DNA of 64,000 nucleotides from Stenogyne calaminthoides (Eukaryota; Streptophyta; Magnoliopsida; Lamiales; Lamiaceae). The notes below the pieces were generated by a model, which saw only the letters and a program-made list of their open reading frames with translations, was not told where the DNA came from and made no database searches. Positions within the stretch are counted from its first letter, which is position 1, and each line of letters opens with the position of its first letter. Made by a program: the position numbers and the translations under genes. The DNA lies in contig JBBCBC010000027.1 of NCBI GenBank assembly GCA_037126765.1, positions 5,108,406 through 5,172,405 on the forward strand, in the 5' to 3' direction. Positions 36,786 to 46,111 of the stretch are shown piece by piece.

Positions 36786-37965
36786 TCAAAGGTAGGAGAA
36801 GAGAAGGTTTGAGTATCTTCCTCTTCTTCTGCCAGAATCATGTATGAGATTCTCTGTTTGCATTTGTGCCCATGCACAAAAGGTCATCACAGTTGTAACA
36901 TAACCCCTTCTCCCTCCTAGCTGCCATCTTTGTAGGAGATAAGACTTTGAAATGTGATTTCCCTTTATTGGTAGGGCCCCCAGTAGCATCACCCTTCTTC
37001 CACTGCATAAAATTAGAGTTAGAGTTAGGGTTAGGGTTAGGGTTAGGATTAGAAACCCTTGAATAGGGCTTAAGTTTTTTAGTTAGTGCAGCAGTAACCT
37101 GATCTTGCTTCCTGCCCAATTTAATAGCATGTTGAAGTGTGGTAGGTTCAAACATGGCTATTGTTGCTTGTAGCTCTTCATTAAGTCCTCCAATGAAACT
37201 TGCCACAAAGTAGGTTTCTGAGAATACATCCCCAGTAACTACCAGCATACAAGCTTTCAGCTCCTCATACTTATCAACATAATCTTCATAGCTACCAGTT
37301 TGTTTGAGTTTGTTAAACTCAGAAATCACTATAGAGTCCCTAATCTCCTCAAATCTAGTTGAGAGAATAACAAAAAATTTTGCCCAAGTTAATTCCACAT
37401 TTCTTTGATTGAAATTCTGAACCCATAGTGCTGCTTTACCCTCAAAATGGATAGTAGCCAAAGTGATTTTTTGTTGATCAGTCATACTGGGCATAAGCTT
37501 AAAATATCCATTGGATCTCGGTACCCATAACCTAGATTTAGAGCCATCAAACCTAGGGAATTCAATCTTAGGCACTGGGTTGTGAAATTGGGTACCATCA
37601 GTTAACCTCCTTGGAGATTCCTGATACTGATAGGATGATCCCCCACCAGCAGTTCCGTAGTTAGGCCCTCCACCACCAGATCCAAAGCTAGGACTCCCCA
37701 AAATAGAAGGCCCTTCATTGTGACCCTTGCATTTTTCCATATTCAACAGTTGTAACTGCATAGCTGCCAAAGTGTTAGTCATAAGCTCAAATTTCTCCTC
37801 CCTCTTGGTTGTTAAACCTTGCATATTGTCTGTTAGCTTCCCCTCTACTGCTTCCAGCTTCATGGCTTCCGTTTGAATTAATAATTCCAGCTTTCTGTGT
37901 GATTCTTGCAGATCCTTGGAGCGCGTTCCCTCGGCCATGATCAAAACTTGGCTCTGGAATACCAA
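36786..37965 (-). pseudogene. Chromovirus gag
   Basis: The 375-codon frame (37965-36838) has a coiled-coil-like N-terminus, a Gly-rich spacer, the retrotransposon gag capsid domain (about residues 120-260: IEFPRFDGSKSRLW, FEGKAALWV, YEDYVDKYEELK), an Asn-Pro repeat, and the first half of a CCHC zinc knuckle (CYNCDD). The knuckle is cut by a 1-bp frameshift at about 36885; its HxxxxC half lies in another frame continuing to about 36786. Gag is therefore truncated in its nucleic-acid-binding part. Confidence 0.88.
37947..37964 (-). other. Primer-binding site of the chromovirus
   Basis: Just inside the 5' LTR the minus strand reads TGGTATTCCAGAGCC. This equals the initiator-Met tRNA complement TGGTATCAGAGCC with two extra bases (TC) after TGGTAT. 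The two-base insertion is unusual and may hamper priming. Confidence 0.6.
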
Positions 37966-37966
37966 A

Positions 37967-38606
37967 TGTTACGTTTTTTGATATTTTCTGGGATGTTGTA
38001 ATATGTTTTTGAGGTTTTCTGGATAATATTGCTGATAATATAAATTGCTTGAAGAACAAGATATGAAGATTTGAAGATATGAAGAAATATGGAGAGAGAG
38101 AATTAGATAGGAGGAGAGGTAGTTAGAAGAGAGAGAGTGATGCAAATTTTCTGATATACTCATTCATCGGCCAGAGCCGTATTTGTAACTAACATTGGGG
38201 TCCACACACCAGTGGATATTCCTTAGGTATTTTAAAAACAGAATCTAAAATAGATAATGGATCTTCTAGATTATTCTAAATGTTTGGACCCATTTACGAG
38301 AAGCCCAAACCTTTCTTCATTCAGATAAACCTATTCAGATGATTTGGCTCAGGTATAACCTGAGCCTCAGTTTTCTCGCTCAGATAGTTTGGCTCAGGTG
38401 GATCCTGAGCCTCAGTTTCTTCATTCAGTTTCCTTGGCTCAGGTGGATCCTGAGCCTCAGTTTCTTCATTCAGTTCCCTTGCCTCAGGTGGATCCTGAGC
38501 CTCAGATTTCTCATTCAGGTTTCCCAATGACGAAAGAAACCCTGATTTTAACTCTCTTTTCGTACCCATCTCACCATTTTTCACGTTTCTCTCTGGTCTC
38601 GCAACA
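37967..38606 (-). repeat. 5' LTR of the chromovirus (640 bp), with tandem repeats
   Basis: It starts TGTTACG and ends GCAACA on the plus strand. Bases about 38335-38525 hold four to five copies of a roughly 45-bp repeat around CTCAGGTGGATCCTGAGCC, a near-palindrome. Read on the minus strand these form an open frame (38584-38321) with repeated EAQDPPEP blocks that is in phase with the chromodomain frame at the other end of the element. Confidence 0.92.
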
Positions 38607-38611
38607 AATTG

Positions 38612-39110
38612 TTACCTGACCAAGATGCATAGATATCTTGAAGTCCAGCCACAAGGTGAGACACCTACGTACGTATCTTATGGAGGCGAGGTAAAAATAT
38701 ACACCCTTGAGTATTAATATCAATAACTTATTAGACATAATTAAGTTCAAACATAATAGTTTCATTTAGCACTTAGGTACAGCAAAATCCAATAACTTTC
38801 AGCATTAAGCACACTAAAAAAAACCCTGCAGCATATTTTAAAAATTCTGGATGCGATATAAATCTTAGAAATTCCACTGGTCTAGAACATAATAACAGAA
38901 GATATGTGAATTTTACATCAGTTGAATAGTGAGTATTTCATGATTTTATCATTATTATTTTCCATGTCATGCAACAAAACTATATAATATGTTCTCGAAT
39001 AAAAAAGAAAAGATAATGAAGACACAAATAGATTCATAAACCAAACAGAAAACAAAAGACGATAGAGAGCAAAAAATAGTACCAGCAGCTACATTGTTCA
39101 ATCAAAAACA
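38612..39110. repeat. Segmental duplicate, copy B (right portion)
   Basis: Sequence resuming after the retrotransposon continues the match to copy A at about 24830-25190 (TCTTGAAGTCCAGCCA, ACCCTGCAGCATATTTTAAA, ATCAGTTGAATAGTGA, ATAGTACCAGCAGCT). The PPR coding region that follows copy A is absent here. Confidence 0.7.
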
Positions 39111-41371
39111 AAAGTAGTGTGCCTTCAAACCTCAAAGAAAATTCAAGCCAAAGTAAATCTGCGCTCATTTCTCAATGCCAACAACTAGAGCTTTTTCAAA
39201 TAACACCTTGCACTAGGTGCCCATCTCAAGTTCCTTTAAAAACAAGATAAAACCAGATAAAGAGAAATATAGCTTCCTATAGTTCACCATCAAATTCAGT
39301 AGCAACAAGATTTACATTATTGTGGACCACAAATGTACAGCACAACATCATAACTTCAAAAAACTAACACTAACAGAAAAATTAAGTTCCAGGTGAAATT
39401 TATCATATAAAAATCCAGGAGGCATATGATACAAATTATTATGTAACTAAACAAAGTTTGGGAGAAGAGTTCGCGAAAACTTCACAAAACAAAAATCTAG
39501 GCATAGCATTCATGCGAATATGTTAGGCTTTTAAACTGAACCCCTTTTCACATTTACATTAATTCATATACGCAAGGGGAATCCTACAATTAAATTGACA
39601 AATTAACTTAGCAAGGATCCTAGAAAAATGAACTCCAAGAAATCAATCTAGTTTCTGTTATCTTTAAAAGGATCAAGGAAAGACGTCAAAATTAGTAAAT
39701 TGTAATTCTATTACAGTTATAAAAAGGCTATTGCTGGACCTTTAGAAAAAAGTATTATTTCAATTGGAATATATTTCATTAGCCTCCTATATATCACACA
39801 CACTGTATTTCAATTTCATTTAGCACCCAACACAACTTTAGCCTCAAAGGAAAGTTCATGGCTATTCCAATTGTTTGATGTAATGGTTTTAATCCTAATA
39901 GTTGTATTAATATACAATATCTTTTCATATGAAATTAGGTGGATTTAAAATTATAATTTTCCCCTTGATATATATAACTTGACATGGTGCTACTTTGGGC
40001 CGGTCTTAAAAATTCTATTGGGGTACCAAACTATTAGTGCCTAAATGCCACTAGGTTTCAACTCGCAACAGTGAGCTTGCCTCCACAAACTCCAAATAAT
40101 GTGTTCCAATATTTGTTGGTACCAATAATGGAGCGTGCTAATGTGACATTCTCATTATAAGCTCCCGAACAATGGCTTTAACTAGTAACAATGAGCTTGC
40201 CATTTCACACTCTCCAGATGATGTGCTCCAATATTTGTCGGCAATTACTACCAATAATAGAGCGTCATAATGCATATGGTGTTTGTGTCATATGAACTAT
40301 GGGATTTTACTGAAAAGAGATATTAGTTATACACTATACAGAAGGAACTTGAGTTAACAATAGTCATAATTAAGGTACCAAAAATTATAGTAGTAATTTT
40401 GAGTGAACTGACTTCCAAATTGATAACTTAAAGAGCCTCAAACACTAGAACAAAAGCACCTACATCCAACAAGATTAAGAAAATAGCTAAACTTTTGGCA
40501 ACTTTCCATCTTTCAGTACATAATCGAAGAGAGAAACCCTTCCACGATTTGTCACAATAAAGCACACACATAGCATCTTTTTGATTCTTTGATTTAAACT
40601 CATCTATCAATCCTTAATTTGATTGGTAAATAAGATTATAACACAAGACTTGACTATTTGCCGAGTCAATTTCATAAAAGAAAATCCATGTTGTATCTTC
40701 ATATGCTATTATACTTCAAGCCTCAAAGTTCTTTGTTCAAATGTTGAATCCTATCTAGGACTCCCCTAACTATTTAGAATCACAACATTAGTAAATCACC
40801 ATTCACATATACAGGTTCATCTACTGAAAACTACAGTTAATCAGCTAAACTTACTAGGTCCTCATATAAGTAATTAAATAGTAAATGATGTAAATTAACA
40901 TATAGTAGTTGAAAACGTATTATCGAAAGACAGTGAATACTCTATATAATTTAGGGAGAGATGGACGATTAGAAAAAAATTTACAGAATTTACCCAACAG
41001 AATTTACCCATAATTTATATCGGCATTATTTCCGATCCAAACATCTACCTAGCAGCTCTAAAATATCATTTTGTCCAGCAAATCAACAACTACAGGTCCA
41101 TTTTACAGGCTATATAGTTCAAGTATTTAAAATCTCTTGATTGAAACATTTCATAACAAAGAGAACTAAAAGGCTGAGAATGCCAAGTTAAAGTGCTAAA
41201 GAACTAATTTTCCACCTATATAAGATAAAAACAACTATCTTCAGCTACCTCGTATTGGTAAGACTGGTGGCCTCATTGTGAAAATTGTATGTTCCATTTG
41301 TGCAACAGGTGGCTATATCATCTGTTTTATATGCTCTACTGCAAATAAAATTAAAAAAAAAAAAACAACTT
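39111..41371. other. Non-coding region with a local duplication
   Basis: No gene is supported. At about 40065-40145 and 40185-40270 two related blocks (GTGAGCTTGCCTCCACA... and ATGAGCTTGCCATTTCACA..., each ending near CCAATAATRGAGCG) form a diverged tandem duplication of about 120 bp. The rest is AT-rich sequence. Confidence 0.4.
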
Positions 41372-41816
41372 AGGGTATGATTCACTTGAGATTTCAAACT
41401 TTAAATTCAGCTCTACTTTGGGATTTTAAAATTCTGTTTTTAAAACCCAATACATCTCACCTACAAATACCTATAAACCCCTACACGTAGCATTTTTTCT
41501 TCATCACACTCTCCCCATTGACCCATTAATGAATGAATTATTATTTTTAATTCTCAATCTTCTGTTTTGTATCACTTTCCAAAAAAAATTTATTCACTAT
41601 TACAAGTCGTTACATAATCATTCAAACATTAATAAAATCAACTATAATAATATAACATCACACAATTTTTTACATGAATTTTACATAAATTTAAATACTA
41701 CGGTACTACCCTACTTAAATCTCACAACACACACCATTACTATTTATCATGATTTTAATCCACTGGATTTTAAAATCCAAATTCAAAATGCACTAAATCT
41801 CAAACCAAACTTACCC
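41372..41816. mobile_element. Tourist/PIF-Harbinger-type MITE, 445 bp
   Basis: The ends GGGTATGATTCACTTGAGAT and the complement of AAATCTCAAACCAAACTTACCC form imperfect terminal inverted repeats. TTA flanks both sides (41369-41371 and 41817-41819), the PIF/Harbinger target. The 102-codon ORF inside is AT-rich and not conserved in type. Confidence 0.65.
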
Positions 41817-42220
41817 TTAGAGAGCATTGCAAATTAATTATATCTCCCAAAAAGTTTCTTCAGCTCCTTACTTCTTCCAACAGCGGCCATGATCAATTTT
41901 GAATCATAAAGTATGATTCTGCAGGGAAGCTCATTATGTCATATATAAAACTTACTTTCATCACATCTTTTTATGTTAGGATATGTGCAGCAAATAGAAA
42001 GGCTATTTCTTTAACTGGGCACAAGTTTTAACTGGAAAGATCTGCATATAGTTAAATTTAACTGGAAATGTCATTTCTTTAACTGGAAAATGCATGTACT
42101 TTCTTCCAATTCTCAGTAGCCAATTTAACTGAGGCACAAGTTTTATATGATAAGAACTGAAGTTTTAAAGCATCCTTACAGTTTTCCATTAAAGGCAGTG
42201 GTCCTGAGTAAGTATTGTGA

Positions 42221-42581
42221 GAGATTTAAATCGAAATGGTCTCGTAACTTTGCACATTTATTGAAAAGGTCCTGTATATATCACATGTTTCAATTTAGTC
42301 CCGTATGTTTTCAATTTGTGCCAATTTAGTCCCAAATAGCCGGAAACCGGTCAAACTACCCAAAAACGACGTCGTTTTAGGGGCGTGTGATACACGCGCC
42401 CTAATTTCGGTCGGGAATTTATCATAAAACGACGTTGTTTTTGGGTATTTGACCGGTCTCCGGCGATTTGGGCCAAATCGGCACAAATTAAAAACATACG
42501 GGACTAAATAGAAACATGTGATATATACGGGACCTTTTCAATAAAGGTGCAAAGTTATGGGGCCATTTCGATTTAAATCCC
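42221..42581. mobile_element. Mutator-like foldback MITE, 361 bp
   Basis: Nearly the whole element is an inverted repeat. It runs from GAGATTTAAATCGAAATGG to CCATTTCGATTTAAATCCC and has AAAACGACGTCGTTTT-type motifs near the middle. It is flanked by GTATTGTGA (42212-42220) and GTGTTGTGA (42582-42590), a 9-bp duplication with one mismatch, which fits Mutator. Relatives are at 1-240 and 44978-45571. Confidence 0.75.
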
Positions 42582-43984
42582 GTGTTGTGATATGGAATTT
42601 AAAGAAACAATTAAACAAAGACATAATATGATAAGGAAGGAGCTACTTAAATGAATAATGAGGATTAAGCAAGTTTTAATATAATAAGTATCAGCATTTA
42701 CACTGAACTAAGCCTTTTAAACCTATATTTTCCTTGCAACTTTTTTTCTTGAAGAGAAGAGGCACTTAACATGAGAACACTAAAAATATACTACCTCCGT
42801 TTCGCAAACAAGTGTCTTTTTAGAGATTTACAATAAATTAAGAAACATAAAATTTAGAAAATTTTAGTTAAAGGAAAGAGTAATTTTATGCCGAATGAAA
42901 GATATGAGGGAAAATTGAAGTATTAAAAGTATGAGATCAAAACATAAGAAGAATCCTAAATTAAAAAATACTAAAGAGAGCTTTTAGGTGGGGATAAATT
43001 GGGAAGTAATGAGGAAAATATAGTTAAAAGGACAAATAATTAGTATATACAAGAATAATGAAAGCAATCAACAGCCTAAGTTGAATACAATACTTTTTGG
43101 CAGGCACCAATTTGATTCATAAGACCCTACATAATCCTTTGCATCAACAAATCATTGGAGCATTGTAAAGAAATTATTATGTAATAGGAATGTAAATTCG
43201 AACCACTGCCTTAAGTATACGCATAAGTTATTTGTTATAAGGGAATAAGTGGACGGCTATGTCATAATTTTTCGAAGATCCACATCGAAGGATACAATTG
43301 GTTTTGATATGGGTATTGCTAATTCAAGTTTTTTCATGCCTACTGTCTTAATCATGACTAAACAAATCATGTTCTAGCACTGTCGTAATTTCCTTATAGA
43401 GTAAATTTTTGATGAATTTACTGTCTTTGGTAAATGCATTTGAAGTTTAGCATAAAGGTAAAGAGTTCCAAGTGATCTTTCACTTTTAGTTGCATGAATT
43501 TCATTTATGTGGTCCTTTTCCATCGGAGGTTCGTAACCTAAATCCCATTAAATACAATGTATTGGCTCAGTGAAAATGAGATTGTGAATGTGATCGCCCC
43601 AATAAACCAAGAAGAGGGATAGAGAAAGCCGCAACTACATACAAGTGGCCTAAACTCCTATCTTCAAATGCAAATTATATGATAAATTTGTTTTCATGTG
43701 GCCAAAAATTCTTAAATTATCAGACCATATGCTCAGAAATTCTTAAACTAATTCAACTCATTATACAGTTCATCCCAAATCAGGTTAGCCAAAAAAATTT
43801 AATAATACTGCAATTAATCATAATTTTAAGAAGTCAAAACCTTGTATGAACCTAGTTCACAGATCTGAAATCCTACCCAACAAACCCTAAATGAATCCTA
43901 TGTAAAAGGTCTTATTTTTAAAAAAAAATATTATTATTTTATCTTCAAGAACAATGATTTTTAAATTGTTAAGTTTTGTATGTA
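42582..43984. other. Intergenic sequence with a mariner-type MITE end
   Basis: TACTACCTCCGTTTCGCAAAC at about 42789 is a diverged Stowaway/mariner-type terminus (usual form CTCCCTCCGT), and related AT-rich sequence runs to roughly 43030. No gene was recognised from there to 43984. Confidence 0.4.
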
Positions 43985-44175
43985 TCCAGGTGCGCCGTGC
44001 ACTCAAAGTGAATTTTAAAACTATACAACTTATTATACTGAAATATGCAACTTATTTAAACTGAAACACACAATTATTAATATGAAAAAATGGTTGCACG
44101 GTTTAGTGTAAATAAATTACTTCTTTCACTATAACAAGTTGCATGATTTTAAAAAATACAATTTTGGGTTGTGCT
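43985..44175. repeat. Palindromic element of the GTTGCA family
   Basis: Left-arm phrases (GTGCACTCAAAGTGAATTTTAAAA, ACAACTTATTATACTGAAAT) are mirrored on the right (ACTATAACAAGTTGCATGAT, TTTTAAAAAATACAATTTTG). The layout is the same as at 371-479, 12085-12440, 47570-47765 and 58975-59125. Confidence 0.6.
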
Positions 44176-44400
44176 AGGGGTAGGGGTGACATACCGTACC
44201 GTACCATACAATATCGGTCATAAGTATACCGTGCCGTAATTTTACAGCATGTGAAAATTCATATCGTACCGTATCGAAAATTAAGGTATACCGAAGTTCG
44301 GTATACCGGAATTTTGGTATGCTAAAATCACATACCGTATACCGTACCGAAATTTCGGTATACCGTACCGTACCAAAATTAGAGAGAACACATTTCCTAT
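44176..44400. repeat. Fragment rich in GGTATACCG motifs (hAT-like subterminal sequence)
   Basis: TAGGGGTGACATACCGTACC near 44181 resembles the start of hAT MITEs, and CGGTATACCG-type motifs recur in both orientations up to about 44385. I could not find a clear right terminus or target-site duplication. Confidence 0.4.
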
Positions 44401-44977
44401 GACTACATTTTAGTTTTATGTGTGCTACGATTCAAATTCATTTTTTAAAACATGTAATTTGTTACCTTAAAATATATTCTTTTTGATGAAATATAAAGAT
44501 TTTTTTTAGGCTCATTGATTAAGAAATAATAATAAAATAGAATGAGTCTACTGTATTTTTGAACCATGCAATTTATTATATTGAAAAATACAATTATTTT
44601 ACTTTGTTGATTATACGTGCAATTATTTTAGTGGTGATAAAAATTATGGGTAGTAGAGTTACTTTGTTTTTTTTTTTTTTTAATTTTAGAAAGAGGCATG
44701 AAACTCTCCCCACCTGTATTGTTGGGCCCTCAGTCGAGCAGATTTGTAAATCAAAGGATGTGTCCACCATAATATTTGAATTGAAATTTTGTTTTTATAC
44801 ATTTAACCTTTATTGCTTGGGAGACTTTTTAGTCACATTACTACAAGCTACCACTTGTCTATATTCTTAAGGGCATGGAGTTACTTTTTTCTTTTGTGCA
44901 TGAAGTTAATTTTTGCATTTGTGAAAGAGAGAATTTATTGTGGGACGAATAGGAAAAAATAAAATAGAAAATTTAGT

Positions 44978-45571
44978 GGTTGAATCATAAATGGTCCCAT
45001 AACTTTGACCTAAAATAGATTTAGTCTCATAAGTTTTTTTGTCATCAATTTAGTCCCAATAACTTTGACAATGTCCAATTTTAGTTCCAAATCAGCAGAA
45101 ACAACGTCGTTTTGCCATTTTTACTTAGGTCTTTCCGGCATATGTTGTGACTTGACTGCCACGTGTAGTTTTAAGTGAGTTCGACTAATTCTTGCAGTCA
45201 ATTCTGTTTTAATTTTAAGTTTAAAATTTTAATTATATATGCCTGAAATTCCAGTTGTTAAAAAAAATACACATGACAGTCCAGTCACAGCATCCGTCGG
45301 AAAGCCCCAAATGAAAACGGCAAAACGTCGTTGTTCTGTCCGATTTGGGACTAAAATTGAACATTGTCAAAGTTATTGGGATTATAACGACGATAAAAAA
45401 ACTTATGAGGCTAAATCTATTTAAGATCAAAGTTATGATATCATTTGTAATTCAAACTCTTCCATTGGCGTGCCATAAGTACGACAAATATTCATAGATG
45501 GTCTGGGGTACAAATTAATACCCATTATTTTTTAGGCCAAAATTATGGGATCATTTGTGATTCAAACTCGA
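44978..45571. mobile_element. Mutator-like foldback MITE, third member
   Basis: The left arm (GAATCATAAATGGTCCCATA, TTAGTCTCATAAG) is mirrored at the right (CTTATGAGGCTAAATCTATT and AATTATGGGATCATTTGTGA then TTCAAACTCG). AACGACGTTTTGCC-like and AAACGTCGTT motifs sit in each arm. The right boundary could be about 45470 or 45571 because similar end sequence occurs twice. Confidence 0.6.
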
Positions 45572-46111
45572 AGACTTATAGTGAAATATAAGGAGTACAA
45601 CTTATATCATTTGGCGCAAATTGTATTTAATACAATAAATTTATATGCTAGGCGACTATATACTTATATAGACACATAAAATAAAATAAAAATTACAACT
45701 AGATACAAGATTGAATAAACTATTACAACCAGATACAAAGTGTAGAAATTTGAACTAAAATACGCAGCACTTTAGTTCAAATTTGAACTAGAGTGCAGAA
45801 ATTTTCTACACTTTATATGTGGTTGTAAGTTTTTTGATGACTTTATAGTGAAACATTTTTCTCCCTAAAATAAATTTAAAAGTTTAAAATGTACATGATC
45901 CATACAATACAAAACGATGTGATTCCGTATTTATATGGTAGGCGACGGTAGAGCCTTCATTTTTCCATAAACATTCCAAATATCCCAAACCCCAAACATG
46001 ATACTCTGCTTCCAATTCCATCTCTGATCAATGTTTCCATACCTCACTCATACTTTCTTTCTCCTCCTTTTCTGATTCTAATCAATATTATATGCAATTT
46101 AATATCGAAGA
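45572..46111 (+). promoter_or_regulatory. Presumed promoter and leader of the bHLH gene
   Basis: AT-rich sequence with an imperfect inverted repeat at about 45690-45835 (AACTAGATACAA/GTGTAGAAATTTGAAC against GTTCAAATTTGAACTAGAGT...). It is followed by a pyrimidine-rich stretch (about 46050-46080, CTTTCTTTCTCCTCCTTTTC) shortly before the ATG, as is common in plant 5' UTRs. No TATA box can be chosen with confidence. Confidence 0.35.

Larger units (their letters stand above)
32777..38606 (-). mobile_element. Ty3/gypsy chromovirus LTR retrotransposon, 5.83 kb
   Basis: A complete but coding-dead element in minus orientation, flanked by a perfect 5-bp duplication AATTG (32772-32776 and 38607-38611). 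The LTRs begin TGTT and end AACA on the plus strand. Order on the minus strand: 5' LTR (37967-38606), primer-binding site, gag, protease, reverse transcriptase, RNase H, integrase, GPY/F module, chromodomain, 3' LTR (32777-33359). The chromodomain places it among chromoviruses. The paralogous segment at 24815-24850 shows the empty site (CCCACAACTGTTAACTGACC), which confirms the boundaries. The LTRs remain very similar, so insertion is fairly recent, but several stops and frameshifts block a full polyprotein. Confidence 0.95.

Noticed and set aside
37016..37055. Telomere-like TTAGGG repeats
   Set aside because: They lie in frame inside gag and encode an Asn-Pro repeat. The plant telomere unit is TTTAGGG, so this is not an interstitial telomere.
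39120..39260. Minus-strand stretch (KELEMGT, CKVLFEKALVVG) resembling a HAT-repeat protein
   Set aside because: It has internal stops and is too short for a family assignment.
41834..41890. Short minus-strand frame MAAVGRSKELKKLFGRYN
   Set aside because: It is exon-like, but only 18 codons and stopped beside the Tourist MITE. No supporting exons were found.
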